Origin: Salisapilia sapeloensis
Lineage: Eukaryota; Oomycota; Peronosporomycetes; Peronosporales; Salisapiliaceae
Assembly: GCA_023334545.1 (NCBI GenBank)
Contig: JAADVB010000069.1
Location: 1-64,000 of the forward strand
DNA: 64,000 bases
Direction of reading: 5' to 3'
Of the stretch, positions 32,407 through 44,659 are shown piece after piece. Numbering within the stretch: position 1 is the stretch's first letter; each line of letters begins with the position of its first letter. The notes under the pieces are model-generated. The model had not been told where the DNA came from. It did no database searches and saw only the letters and a list, made by a program, of their open reading frames with translations. A program made the translations under genes and the position numbers.

Positions 32407-35361
32407 TTACTTCAACATAGGTGAACCAGACGCCGAGGTCACGTTCGCGACGGAGTTGTTAAAAACAGCTCCAGGCGCAACGGTGTCCATACCGTATTTG
32501 TCGAAAATAGCCCTTTGGATGCGGGGATCTTCATTAGGGTCAGTCATTGCGCTTTCAAGCAGGTTCGTGTAGAAGTCCTGCAAAACACGATCTTGAAGGG
32601 TATCGCCCATAAACACCGCTTCCTCCACTTCACTCAGCAACTCGCTTGGAGTTATCGGACTCAGACTGCCTAGTCTTACAACTCGTTCCAATCCGGGGCT
32701 GAGAGCAGATAGAATTGCTTGTTCCCGAATATTCAGTATCAGTTTGTCAATGTCTACGTTCTCTCGGCCCAGGCATTCATACATCATGTTTGGTTCGTCA
32801 CAATCCCACACAGGATCAAAGCTCATGATTTGCAAGTACGACGCGTACGTTTCAGGGTCTGGAAAGATGCCCTCGTCAGCTCGTATCACACGCTTAATTA
32901 CTTTTAGAGCACGTAGTTGGTCTTCTTTCGATACCAACTCCGCTTCGTATCTATCATCACCTTGCTTTTTATGTGCGTGAGTATTGTAGACACCTCCAAA
33001 CATCGGTTCCACGTTATCAAGTGCTCCTCTAACCAGTTTTAATATTCCTCGCTCGCGTCGCCAAAGTTGAGTCCATGATGCGTCCACAGCTAAAGTTTTC
33101 ATTGCATTTGCTCTCCATATCGGCGCAAAGTTGAGACGATCGTCAGCAAAGTTTACGGTATCATTAGACAAATCGAATTCTTGAGCGAGCGGATTTGTTT
33201 GCAGCACAACATCTTCGTCTGTTAAGAAGAGAGGCGCCGTTGAAGCGATTCTTGTTAGTTCTGGGTGCTTGTAACCTGGATTCTCATCTTCAATACGCGA
33301 GTATCCGTATGCAATTGCAGCTTTGTCGTAAGCACCAACTTTTGTCATGTAAAAGATGTGCTCGTTACTGAGGATCTGTTCCGCAGTCAAATCTGAGAAG
33401 ATGTTTACTGGGATGTAGTCCATCACAGTGGAAGATAGCCCATGGTCTTGTAGATACTCCGTGTTGCCCAGTTGTTCTCGAGAAATTCCACTCGAGCCAC
33501 CAAAGTTATGCCGAAGGCCCAGCGTATGTCCGACTTCATGCATGACGATATGCATAAAATACCGAGCAACGACCCAGTCTGGAAGAATAGTACTGTTCTT
33601 ATCACCTTCCTGCATCATTGCACGTTCCCACTCCATACCCAACAGAAGTCGGTCTTCTTGCGACTGCTTAGCAGATCCGAGACCACACTTCCTATGCTTT
33701 CCATGTGGATCAATTTGCAAATGAGCACCTTGTGCATCAAACTTTGTTTGCTTATTTTGTGCTTCTTTCCATGTCCTTTTCGTTAATGGCGAATCTTGCA
33801 GGTCTGCGACCGAATCAACGACTGGAGACCTCAAAGCAAAATCACTGACGACGTCATTGAAAAACCCATACTCAAATCGGATCATGCTATGCAGAATCTC
33901 ACCACTTCTTGGGTCAGAGACGGAAGTACCAATAGCATAAACTGTGTCCGACAACATGACTGAGATGGAATTGTATCGGATGTCACCAAGCTTATAGTCC
34001 GTTGGCCAGTCATCATCTCCGGGTAAGATGGCTTTGACAGCATTATCTAAGCCAATCTCTTTGAAGGCCACATTCCAAGCTTCCACACCGTCTGCAAAAC
34101 TCCTTCTCCATCGCTCTGGAACAGACGGGTCGATATAGTAGCGAATTGGTTCAGTAACCTCACCGGACTGTTCATCGACACCAATGCGAGCACGCTGAAT
34201 ATAAGTCATCTTCTTGTCCATCGTGCTCAATGCATTTTCTCCAACAGTTCGATTCTTGTCATGTGGGTAGGCAGCGTACCGGGCATAACGTGTCGAAAAG
34301 TATCCAATACGATCATCGGCAATACGCTGAGGCATGACTTCTTCGGGCAGTAAAGCAATGCCATATGCAACGATGGCAGAACCAGTTTCGAGCTCATATG
34401 CTAATTCCAAGTATGTGTTCCTGTTGTAGTACGCGCTGTTTTGCTCATCTACGGTGTAGGAAGAGCTAAAGAGTAGCGTGGACACCATGAATCCATTGGA
34501 AAGTAGTGGCTGCGCGTCGATGTAGTATGAGTTCTCGTCTTCCTGTAGTACGCTCAAGTAAAGCGAACGACCGGGCCACATGTTGTTATCAAAAGCTTCC
34601 TTTAAGTCATCGTCTTCCGAGTCGAGTCTGGATGTATAGATGTCACGTACGAGCGCCATGGTATAGCCATTATCAATCAGCTCGAAGTGAAAGGCGTATT
34701 CGTACGTTTCGAGCAGGTCAGCTCCAGCTTCCAATCCAGCTTGAGGAGGCGCAGAATGCTTTACTATGGTTGGAGCTACGATGAAAGCACTTTGGTACAA
34801 AGATTTGTTCAGGACAAAAGATTCGACGCCAAGATCCCAGCTATATGTGATGAATGGAAGTGGAGCTTTGGAAAGTGAGACGGTGTCGATAACCTCCGTA
34901 TCGTAGTTAGAAATGTCATCAGAGTTTGTGTCGCTTGCTGTGTTGTAGCCGTTTTCACTGCTGTTGTTTGACTCGTTTTGCGGCGACATGTAATGCGAAA
35001 CGAGTCCTACTGCTGCGAAAATGCCAGTAAGCATGGTAAACGTAGTGATCAGAAACAATGCTCGCTTTGGTGGAGCTCGAAATTGGCGAAAAGAGGAGCC
35101 CAAGTCCGAGCGAGAGTCATCATCGTCTCGGTCGCGTACTACTGACGGATGTAAAAACGGTATTGCTGGGACAACATGCGCATTTTTCATCGTTGGAAGC
35201 ATTACTGGGGTAGCATTAACCGCATTATACTCCTCAGGCCCATTATCTTTACTCTCCTCCTCTTCTTGCGGATCGACATATTCCAGATCAATGCGATAAT
35301 TGTCGTCTTGGTCATCCGCATCCTCGGATTCCATGCGATGATGTCTCATCGGCGACATCAT
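32407..35361 (-). CDS. Type II membrane zinc metalloprotease, EcxA-like
   Basis: 984 residues, no intron, starting at the first of two tandem ATGs. An acidic cytosolic tail of about 98 residues precedes one hydrophobic segment (ALFLITTFTMLTGIFAAVGL, about 101-120). The rest would be luminal or extracellular. The metzincin-type site HEVGHTLGLRHNFGGSSG lies near residue 612 and has three zinc ligand histidines. YYIDPSVPERWR and GVEAWNVAFKEIG precede it, and MDY/NIFSDLTAEQI follow, a layout I know from bacterial EcxA/DUF5117-DUF4953 proteins. Function: surface or secretory-pathway proteolysis, target unknown. Being intronless beside intron-rich genes and belonging to a mainly bacterial family suggests old transfer. 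The stop is only 41 nt from the GluRS start. Confidence 0.88.
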   Translation of the reverse strand: MMSPMRHHRMESEDADDQDDNYRIDLEYVDPQEEEESKDNGPEEYNAVNATPVMLPTMKNAHVVPAIPFLHPSVVRDRDDDDSRSDLGSSFRQFRAPPKRALFLITTFTMLTGIFAAVGLVSHYMSPQNESNNSSENGYNTASDTNSDDISNYDTEVIDTVSLSKAPLPFITYSWDLGVESFVLNKSLYQSAFIVAPTIVKHSAPPQAGLEAGADLLETYEYAFHFELIDNGYTMALVRDIYTSRLDSEDDDLKEAFDNNMWPGRSLYLSVLQEDENSYYIDAQPLLSNGFMVSTLLFSSSYTVDEQNSAYYNRNTYLELAYELETGSAIVAYGIALLPEEVMPQRIADDRIGYFSTRYARYAAYPHDKNRTVGENALSTMDKKMTYIQRARIGVDEQSGEVTEPIRYYIDPSVPERWRRSFADGVEAWNVAFKEIGLDNAVKAILPGDDDWPTDYKLGDIRYNSISVMLSDTVYAIGTSVSDPRSGEILHSMIRFEYGFFNDVVSDFALRSPVVDSVADLQDSPLTKRTWKEAQNKQTKFDAQGAHLQIDPHGKHRKCGLGSAKQSQEDRLLLGMEWERAMMQEGDKNSTILPDWVVARYFMHIVMHEVGHTLGLRHNFGGSSGISREQLGNTEYLQDHGLSSTVMDYIPVNIFSDLTAEQILSNEHIFYMTKVGAYDKAAIAYGYSRIEDENPGYKHPELTRIASTAPLFLTDEDVVLQTNPLAQEFDLSNDTVNFADDRLNFAPIWRANAMKTLAVDASWTQLWRRERGILKLVRGALDNVEPMFGGVYNTHAHKKQGDDRYEAELVSKEDQLRALKVIKRVIRADEGIFPDPETYASYLQIMSFDPVWDCDEPNMMYECLGRENVDIDKLILNIREQAILSALSPGLERVVRLGSLSPITPSELLSEVEEAVFMGDTLQDRVLQDFYTNLLESAMTDPNEDPRIQRAIFDKYGMDTVAPGAVFNNSVANVTSASGSPMLK

Positions 35362-35749
35362 GACTACAAAGACTATTGGCGTGCTTTGTCCTCAATCGAA
35401 GTAGCTTATACTAAAGCGATTGGAGATGGGATGGTCAAGCTGCGAATTGCTGAATGGTTGAGGAGTTATCAATGCAAACAAGAACAGCTACTATGAGATG
35501 CTGCATTGGTCGAATGAAGATGACAGAATACGAAACGGACAGTAAATGCCATTCTTACTTGAACTCTCTATCTCTTAACTGCGATTGTGCTTTTGAGCAT
35601 GGATTAGCTTCCAAGTTGAAACGATCGTATCGAATTTCTATCACGTCATAATTTGAATGTACCTGAAATTATGTGCTCAATCCACATCTACACATGGCAT
35701 TCGGATAAATTGTACAAACCAAAGAACACAAACACAATAAGCATCAAGG
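35362..35749. promoter_or_regulatory. Divergent spacer between metalloprotease and UBL5
   Basis: 388 nt between divergent ATGs, AT-rich in the half nearer UBL5. No coding exon and no named element seen. Confidence 0.4.
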
Positions 35750-35971
35750 ATGATTGAGGTAGTACTCAACGATCGTTTGGGCAAGAAGATTCGCGTCAAA
35801 TGCAACGAAGATGACACTGTCGGGGATCTAAAGAAGCTCGTCGCCGCGCAAGTCGGTACAAGACCGGAGAAGATCCGTATCCAGAAATGGTACACCATCT
35901 ACAAGGACCACATTACGCTGGAAGACTACGAAATCCACGACGGTATGGGACTAGAGCTTTACTACACTTAA
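35750..35971 (+). CDS. UBL5: Ubiquitin-like protein 5 (HUB1)
   Basis: 73 residues in one exon, exactly the family length. The start [19 protein letters not shown], the central [23 protein letters not shown] and the C-terminal LELYYT with the Tyr-Tyr pair and no Gly-Gly are diagnostic. HUB1/UBL5 binds the spliceosomal protein Snu66 through HIND elements and alters splice-site choice without being conjugated. Its presence fits an intron-rich genome. It is convergent with the kinase gene, 100 nt away. There is little doubt about identity. Confidence 0.98.
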   Translation: MIEVVLNDRLGKKIRVKCNEDDTVGDLKKLVAAQVGTRPEKIRIQKWYTIYKDHITLEDYEIHDGMGLELYYT

Positions 35972-36071
35972 GCAATGATCATGAACCAATTTTCATGACG
36001 ATGTGTACTGTTGAGAACGTTGTAATGTTTTATTGTTATTTTATTCACACCAAGCCATCGTCACCATCGTA

Positions 36072-39000
36072 CTAGCTTCTCTCCGTTCCTTTCGGCGGGC
36101 CATAATGATAGCCACCTTGGAACGTCGGCGGTAGCTCCGTGCTTTCGCCCAATGCTTTTAAAATCTTTTCAAGTCGTTGGACAATCTCGTCAAACCCAGG
36201 TCGATCCGACGGTTCTGATCGCCAGCATGACGTCAGCAAGTCGACGTACTCTGCATCGGCGTCGGACGGGACTGGAGGACGGACGTTCTGGCTTATCGTT
36301 TGCTTGTAAAACTTCACCGGGGCCATCCCCAAGAACGGATTTGACGTCCCACCAGCAATCATTTCCCACATCACAATTGCAAAGCTACACACGTACAACA
36401 TTAGACATAGGCATAAATGATAAAAGCCAAGTCGTAGGTACCTCCAGTTGTCTGCTTTGAACGTATATCCGAGGTCTTCATCGACTAGTACCTCCGGAGC
36501 AACCCTACAAAGACACAAGTCAGAGGTATATAATAGGTACACTAAAGGTATATCTTACCATCCAGTAGTACCGCACTGCGTGAATGCAGTCGAGTCTTGG
36601 TCCAGGACTTTGCTAATGCCAAAGTCGGCAACCTTGACACGCCAGTCGTCATCGACCAAAAAGTTGTGTGACTTAATATCTCGATGGATGATCCGTTTCG
36701 AGTGCAGGTACTGGATGCCTCGTGCAGCATCCAGCATCATCCGGACCTTGTACTTCCACGGTATCGTTTCAAAGTTGTTGCTATGAATCACTTCATACAG
36801 ACTCTTGCGAGAACAGTACTCTGTCAGGATAATCAGCTTCGGCTTGGTACATGCACCAATGAACAAGACGATATTCGGGTGCTTAAGCTTCCGGAGCAAA
36901 GCCACTTCCTGTGTGTAGTCCGTCAAGATCTTGTCTGTCAGTCGAACGTATCGGAAGAGTTTCACAGCGACTTCGGCCGTGCCACTGCTACTCATCCAGA
37001 AGCCTCGATACACCGTCGCTGCCTTGCCACACCCGAGCTCATTCGCTCGTCCGCCTAAGATGCGGATACTCTCGTACGGGATTTCGAGGTACTTGTTCTG
37101 AATCTCCAATACGCGTGCTTGTTCCTGTAAGCTCGACACGTCCTGTCCGAGGTCTTGTTCCGACAGATCGGTGGGAGCACCGACACTCGCCGTCCGTCGT
37201 CTGGAATTCTCTGTCGATGCATTCGACGCAGGCCCTGCATCTGCCCAATTCTGTTCTGGAGCTTTCTCTTCTTCTAGTTTCGAAGAGAGCGAGTGGGAGA
37301 GTGAAGGTGCAGGAGCAATGCGTCGACTCGATGGCTGGGAGACAGGTGCTGGTGGTGGAAATCGAGGTGACGTCGGTCCTTCTGACAAGGCAGATGGGGA
37401 TCGAACCAACTCTTTATGTGTCTTTCGTCGAATGAGGAACTGTGTGACGGACAGAATCTTCTTCAGCTCTGCTTCTCGAGCCTTGACGCCTCGTTGGACT
37501 TCATGCCGTCGTTCAGCCGAGAGTGACATGACGTTCGCGCCAATTTTGACTTGCTTCACGAGGTTCACAAGCACAGAGTCATCCCCGTTGGCTGTGTCGT
37601 CGATATGGATCTTGTCTCCGTGACTGAGACCGACGTCTTGCCGTAGCTCTGCTTCATCGTCATCCAACCACGTCGCTTTGGATCCTTGCTGGAAGACACC
37701 GTTTTCAAATTCTTCGATCTGTCGAATCCAAACGATACGTTGACGCTCTTCCGGCACACCAATGTGCAACGCAATCTCCTTTCGTAAGTTTGCAACCGTC
37801 GCATCGTACGATACTTCGATACAGACTGCTGGCTGGACGTCACCAGACGCTTGGATGCACACAGCTCGAACGAGCATGCAGTCGCTATCGACAGCTCGAC
37901 GAACGCGATCTCGTACCGCTTCTTCCGTGATTTCAGACAAGGAGGAAGCAAAGAAATGAACGTGATGGGGAAAAACGCGGTAGATCTCACTACCATGAAT
38001 GTGCGTCGTGATGGCTCGTTGGACTTTCGAGCTTGAATTTGATCCGAAGGAGTCTCGGAAGGATTTAGGAGTGGAGCTACCGTCGTTCGATCGACAGGAC
38101 GGCGGTCCGTTCCAAAAGTCAATGTCGTCGTCGGACATGTAGTCGTTCGACTCGTCGCCATTGCCCTGCCATGTCACAAGAACGTACTTGGATACGATCT
38201 GTCCAGTCCTTCGATGCAACGGAACGTCGACGCGGAGGTAGACATACATGGTGCATCCGTCCTGCAGTATCCGTATGATACCTCCTAAACCTTTTAGAGC
38301 ATACAGTCCCGTCATCCCTTTATCTAAGACGATAAGCAACTGACTACGGTCTTGATTAGCCGTGTCGTAGCCACAGACGACCCAGTTAAACGGCGAATCA
38401 TCCGATCGAATCTCCTGTATCGCAGACTCGACGCCCGGAGCGAACTCTACTTCAGACGTAATGAAGCGACGCGACCAGGAGCGAGGTCTGTGTGGCATTT
38501 GCTCCAACAAATGGTTATCCCTATATATACATTAGAACGAGGAGAGGAGAATAGAATAGAGGTAGGTACATGATGTCATCTGGCTTCTGGACATTGACGT
38601 GAGATGCTGCACCCAAGTGTTTCTATCCTTTTGTCAGTACATGACACTTTATAGATATGACAGGACAACGTACTCGGATGGTGTGGTTAAATTCCGTGTA
38701 CTTAGTTCGTAGGAAAATGGGCAAGTTACGTCCTTTCCAGCAAAACGAAACGTACGTGGGTGGGATACCTTCGACGTCAAAATCGAATCGACAGAGTCCA
38801 TAGCAGAGTCCGGTGGAGGAAAAGAGCTCGGACGGCCATTTCGATTTGTCTGACAAGGATCCTTTGCCGTATGCTGCGACTTTCATCGTGTTCCTCCCTT
38901 CACCTCGTCCCTATTCAATGCATCAGAAAGATACTCTAGACATGGAGACAGCAAGATACGAACCGCAAAGGTGAGTATGACCCACGACGGATTGCCCTTT

Positions 39001-39098
39001 GTCCGCATATCTCGTAGCGTAGAGTCGACGTGACGGAAAGACACGTCCTGAGGCTTGACAGTCCTCACGAACGTCATGGGGATCCTCTGAACGTCCAT
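36072..39098 (-). CDS. TKL-type protein kinase with two ADF-H domains and a ubiquitin-like domain
   Basis: Six minus-strand exons (39098-38964, 38910-38674, 38622-38570, 38520-36559, 36504-36442, 36384-36072) give about 920 residues. Two N-terminal regions look like coactosin-type ADF-homology domains: the first about 10-140 (SWVILTF, LCYGLCRFDF, YVSFCWKGRNLPIFLR); the second about 160-355 (NWVVCGYD, YVLVTWQG, then VQRAITTHIHGSEIYRVFPHH after an acidic insert). A ubiquitin-like segment follows (about 370-450, VANLRKEIALHIGVPEERQ). After a Ser/Pro-rich linker comes the kinase (about 626-905): LGCGKAATVYRG, VAVKLF (Lys near 662), HRDIKSHNFLV (Asp near 756), ADFGISK (near 774), GTTGWVAPEVL and WRSEPSDRPGFDEIV. 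All catalytic residues are intact. Actin binding joined to signalling is inferred. I know no such combination outside oomycetes. Confidence 0.85.
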
Positions 39099-39860
39099 CG
39101 CTCTTGCTTGACGACGATCAAGGGTTTTACTTTTTACTAGAGGTTACTGGTACACGAGCCTAGGCTGGTACAAGCTGTCGGATGGGATAGAGGGAGAGAC
39201 TGAAGCAAACGCCAAGTGCCGTTTCGATACCGGTGCGTAGTAAAAGGACAAGCTAAAGTCGTGAATTCTCTCTACCGTCCTGCTTTCACTTGGAGATAAC
39301 AGAGAGTGGTAGGACGGAACGCTTAGAAAGATTTTCTGCCACCTTTCGATTCGATCGAAGGAAGCTTTTTTCTCCGTCGAAAGGAACCGCTCGTGTGTAA
39401 ATTCGCTTGCAATCGTGCGTCGGTAAGTAAAGCGCTGGTCTAAAGGCGTTTACGGACTCGTGGGCATACAAAAGAGTGCAAAGTGCGGGCACACGAACGC
39501 ACCTTCAGTCCAGGTAGGTGATCACTTCACACTGTGTAGTTCGAGCTCTCTATCCGCGCATACAATTCCCAAGATAAAACGTGGGTGCACTGGGTGGCAC
39601 ATATAAGGTACATCCTTGACAACACTACAAAGCAATCTGTATCTTGGCGACGTCAATCGGTCACACCTTGGTCTGCATGTTGAAACCTCGTGTTCGTGTG
39701 CATTTGTGTCGTAAGCTAAGAAATCCACCTCGTCTTTACGCGTTTCTTTGCTCCATGAAAAGTTCATATGCCTGCATTGACGCAGTATCCTACATGTGAG
39801 AGAGGAAGTCGTAGCTGTAGACACTTTGATGAGCAATGTACAATGGGCGTTGTATTTTTT
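39099..39860. other. Intergenic spacer upstream of the kinase
   Basis: About 760 nt between the kinase ATG and the stop of the LRR-WW gene. It holds the kinase promoter. An imperfect inverted pair (CCGTCCT near 39278 and AGGACGG near 39310) lies within it. No exon is recognised; short open frames here lack coding character. Confidence 0.5.
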
Positions 39861-42800
39861 TTAAAAATCAGGCAGTTCAGTGTCCTCAAAGATGTCTTGG
39901 TACAACTCTGAGCTGCTGAGATGCGGCGACGCTTTCCACTCGTCATCATTCGAGATATCGTCTCCTTGTCTCTCTTCATCTCCTGTCGTTTCCATACCAT
40001 CGACAGTTTCATCCAAATCGCTGCCATTAGGTGCAGCATACTCTGTTTGATCAAACTCTTCCATTCCATTATCCCCGCTTTCATCTTCTTGCCACTCTCC
40101 GTCAACTGGATACGGCCAGCCTTCGGGAGGTGTCCAGGAGCTCTCGCCAGTGGCGTGATTGAACCAGTAAAAGTGCTCCGAACCAGGATCGTATCCCTTC
40201 TCCCAATCACCAAACGTCTCGGCATCATCGTCGTCTTGTTCCTCCTCATCAACTGCCTCATCGCTTATATCAAATTGAGCATCTTGTTCCGCTTCCTCTT
40301 CTTCATTTACTTCGTCAGTATTACCAATGGTAATCTCGGCGGTCGTAACCGTGTTGCCAAGCAGATCATCAATGCCTGCCGTCAAATCTTCGACATCACG
40401 TAGTAATTCGCTTTCACTTGTAGCATCTTGTGAATCGGCAGGATCGTACATCGTGTTGTCTTGCTCCTTTTCCACGACTTCCTCCTCGCTCATCTCATTT
40501 TCCGGTGCTTTGTAATTTAGTTCGAGAACACTAGCTTCTGTACCACTCTCGTCGATGTGGGATCCAACATTTTCCTGTTCTTCACACGGACTGTCATCTA
40601 AGGATCCAAAGAATTCCGTCGGGCTAATGTCTGTAATATCCTCTCCACTTTGATGACTGCTAAATTTGGTCATGAAAGGAGTGGATGATGGAATGCTACT
40701 TTCATCTTGCACAAGATCTGAAAACAATGACGAGTCTTCCTTTAAGAAGTCCATATCGTCAAAGTTGTCCGAGGGAGTGGTTGTCGAATCAACAAATCCA
40801 GCTTCATCATGGATTGCGCTACTTGTCGTCCCCGTCGAACTTGCCAATAATTCAAACGTCACGTTATCAGCTTCAAAGTCAATATCAGTGTTCGCTTCGG
40901 CGTGCAGTTGCATCGATTCTTTATCCAGCTCTTCTTTTGCTTCGCTTGAACTTGCGTTCACTTCGGTAGCGGGGCCAAGCTCTTGCAATGTCTGATCGAC
41001 TGTTTCAATGCCGATTAATCCTGGCTCATGTATTTCCATCTCTTCAAAAGACGATTTAAGCTGAGCTTTTGCTTGGAGCAATTGGTCGTATTTGTCTTTC
41101 GAAGCCGATAGTTGGTCATTATCAATGTCTCCAGCTTGGATGTTTTCATACAAGTTTCGACTCTGAATTTCATCTAGTAAGCCCATATTTTCAAGCTTTC
41201 TTCTGTACGCAAGCACCTTGGCATTATCGCATTGATCACTTTCACTCATTGTCGCCAATACCTTCAGAGCTGTACCGATCGTAGATATCTCTTCCTCGGC
41301 GTGATTTATAAAGTCGGACACGGCTAATGCACACAGGAACTTACTACCTTTAGCTTGTACGTCTTCACCGGATACTCTTCGTTGCTGACTTTCACTGATC
41401 GATTCGGATTGTACTTCTGGTTTCCTGGAAGTAGAAGACACTTTTGGAGTGGCTAGTGGTTCCTCCTGCTGTGCTGCTTTAGATGAAACTCTTGTTGGCA
41501 ATGTTCGAGTTGCGCTAGAAGTATCTTTGATGCTTCTCGGTTTTGTTGGAGATCGGTCGTAGCTCCCAACTCTTTCTGCAACAGACATGGAAACTTCGAA
41601 TGTCGGTCGTAACTTTGTGCGCTGTCGCTTTTGAACAAGGTTCGTGTCTACAGGAATAAACTTTGGCATACTGAGTCGGTTCACACGATCTATATGTGCT
41701 TGGGACATAGCTTTTCCACTATTAGATTTGCTCTTTTTCTTCAAACTACCATGGTTTGGCGGGAGTGGCGGTCCAAAGCAAAAGAGCGACAATCTCGTTC
41801 TGTTAGGTGATGCCGGTGCTTTTTGTCGAGACCGATATGCAAGAGCCTGACTTCGCGCTTCATCCTTTTGCCGTTGTTCATCTCTTTTAGAAAATCTTGG
41901 TGGTGGATACTCGTCGTTTTCCCAACTGTCAAAGGTATTCGAACCTGCTGCTACTGGGTCCTGCCGAAGCTGAATTAAATCGCAGGCTGTGGTCACCCAC
42001 ATCGGACTGGAATCTGCCAACTCCTCTGCATCAAAAAGAGACTTTGATGTACTACCCAAGGAGCCTTCACGCTGTTTCTTTATTGCTTTTAAATGCCTAG
42101 TTGCAGAGTGAAAGCTTCCAACCGTCAACAAGTTAGGTAGAAAGTTTAAAAGATGTGTCAGGTTCTTCCTCTTCTGACCGCCGTGTCCTGATACGACCGG
42201 ATTGTTATCCAAATCCAAATGCTCGAGTGCCTGGTTGATGGAAAGCAATCGTAAAGACGGCACACCAACAATTCGGTTACCCGACAAATTCAGCACATTT
42301 AGTTCCTGCATGTGCTCTATATTTACGACAGACTTCAATTGATTGTTGCTCAGGTTCAATGCTTGAAGATGAAGCAACTTCGTTAGTCCACTAACAGTTC
42401 GCAATCCGTTAGAGGAGAGATCGAGAACTCGCAGCTTTTTAAATGCGTCAAAGCTTTCTTCATGCATCTTAGTCAGCTGGTTGCTAGACAAGTCGAGTAC
42501 TCGCAGTGATGGAAACCGGCACTTTCTAAACATTGACAAACTTGAAAGTCCATTATTCGGTAGTAGCAGTGCAATCAGATTGTGCGCTGGAAGCTCATTT
42601 GGATAGTCAGAAATCATTTGCCCTTGATGCACATTTGGAAAGTGAACCTTTGCAACATACTGCTCTTTGGTGCCTTTCATGACTTCATAGACGATGGACT
42701 GATACTTTTCATGATCCTTTACTTCATCGATCATTTTAAGTCCATCCAAAGAGGAATGGATTAAAGGAGAATTAGACAATTTCAACGGTTCTTGTTCAGG

Positions 42801-44493
42801 TTTGACAGCCTCCACCAAGCTATCCATCCTAGAAGTAGTATTCTCTACTATATTTGCAGAAACTGTCAGTGTCGAATCCTTCATCTCTCCGTGTCTTTCT
42901 TTCAAGCTTGTTGGTGCAGTATTTCGATCATACGTGTCTTCTTTTATTTCTGCTTTGTCTACTTCTTCATTAACAGATTCAAACACATTCAGTCTTGAAA
43001 AATCTGACCTAGATGGTCGCTGAGATCGTATCAGTAATCGTTCTTCGTCTATACTACCTGTAAAGGTATTTGCATTGGCAGTAGTGTTCCTGTAGTTGCT
43101 CCGTCCTAGCTCATTAGCTGGGCTGGAAGCTGTGTGGAGCAGCACTGGCTGAGGACCTTTTGTTACAAAGCTTTCACGATGACCACGCCCTGGCGATCGA
43201 GTACTAGTCGGTGGCTCTTCTTGCACAATACCGGTAATTTCGGTAAAAGTATGCACTCGCTCTGCCCCAAATACTTCTTTTGGAGGTGATAGCTCATTTC
43301 CAGATATAGTATTTGTAGGAGATGGCGGTCTTTGTTCTGTTGGCATCGATGCATTTAAAGATGATGGTATTTGACCTTTCTCAGGACAATTAGAAGGTGT
43401 TGTGGTACTGGTCTTTTGAGCGGAATCATTCGCACTTCCACTCCAGCACCTCGCATCGTCGATAGCACTGAGCGACTTCGACTGGCGAGATGGTAACGCC
43501 CTTAACAATGATTTCCTTGGTGACCGAATCAACTGTTCCAGAGAAGGATCCGGTGACACTGTCTCGTCATCATACTCCGGGAAGCACTTGGTCAGCATAA
43601 TCGATTCTAGGTTTCTACATACATCCTGTGGGTTATGAGACGAGGTTTTCCGAGCCATCATCAACTTCATCTCTTTTTTACTAGGCTCTGACCCAGATAC
43701 AACTTTTGCCAAAGCACGTAAGTCCTCTTCATCGACAGTTCTTACATTGTCATAGTCGAGAAGATGGATCGCCGCCTTGATCTCAAGCCTTCGGTCTTCA
43801 ATTTTCAGCAAGGCAGTGTACTGATCAATCTCCTTTAGGATGGAACTTGATACGGCATTTCCCTTAAAATTAACATGTGTCAAGTATTTCGCATACTCTG
43901 GTCTGTGTGTTGGTTCCGCTTCTGTTAAGTCCTTCACCTTCGCTTCCAATTCTCGTTCAGCTTGGGCAGCAACCACTTGACGACGCAGTAGCTCTCCAAT
44001 CGCCATGGCACCCTGCAAATACATTACTGACAAATTCAGGAAAGTTAAACCGTAGATGTACTCACCTCATCCGTAATCTGGTTATGCTTTAAGTCAATAG
44101 AGGAAAGCATGGGCATTTCCAGTAGAGTTTCTGCAAGAACTGTGACTTGGTCATCCGTAAGTTCTTGGTGTGCGTATTCAGCAGTATGAAACACTTTCTG
44201 ACTAGAAATCGCTTTGTATATGCTCTACCCACCATGCTCATGTCAGTCTCAGCTTGCAAAGCGGATAAAATTCCTGTTACCTTTTCGAGGCACGGAGGCA
44301 CTGGAACATGTCGCTCAGCAGCAATTTTTCGATATAAATCACGAAACCTGCGGAGAATGTTGATGAGCTATTTGTCGAACTAGACGCGGGCAAGTTCACT
44401 AGGCACGAGATACCTTTTCATATCATCCAAAGACGGTGTCCGCAACATTTTCGTCTTCTTCTTCTTCGCTTTATGGAAGATGCCACCGAACAT
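39861..44493 (-). CDS. Large LRR protein with C-terminal WW domain
   Basis: Four minus-strand exons (44493-44414, 44347-44281, 44224-44066, 44012-39861) give about 1485 residues. The N-terminus has a basic start (MFGGIFHKAKKKK) and a ribonuclease-inhibitor-like LRR unit (LLEMPMLSSIDLKHNQITDEG, about 80-105). An EF-hand-like helix pair follows (about 150-185). A disordered stretch leads to an SDS22-like LRR block (about 600-735; LRVLDLSSNQLTKM, LQALNLSNNQLKSV, LNVLNLSGNRI) with an LRR-cap-like end. A long acidic, Ser-rich region continues to a WW domain near the C-terminus (about 1395-1430; GDWEKGYDPGSEHFYWFNH...SWTPPEGW), which should bind Pro-rich ligands. Function unknown. The divergent promoter shared with a CFAP57-like gene hints at a ciliary or basal-body role, as in other WW/LRR centriole proteins. 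This is inference only. Confidence 0.83.
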
Positions 44494-44659
44494 CGTTTAT
44501 TAGTGCTCGGAGTACGTTGTATACTTTTCGTCTAAAGCAATGCTTGCTATATTTGCCAATTGGGCGTGCATTGTTTAGACTGCTTCTAATTTTATCTTTG
44601 GTCATCTAGATATAAATACATCGTACCATGGACACGTTAATAGATTAAAGATAAGCTCA
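44494..44659. promoter_or_regulatory. Bidirectional spacer between LRR-WW and CFAP57-like genes
   Basis: 166 nt between divergent ATGs, AT-rich. The pair is a candidate co-regulated module. No RFX-type palindrome that I can point to. Confidence 0.4.
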
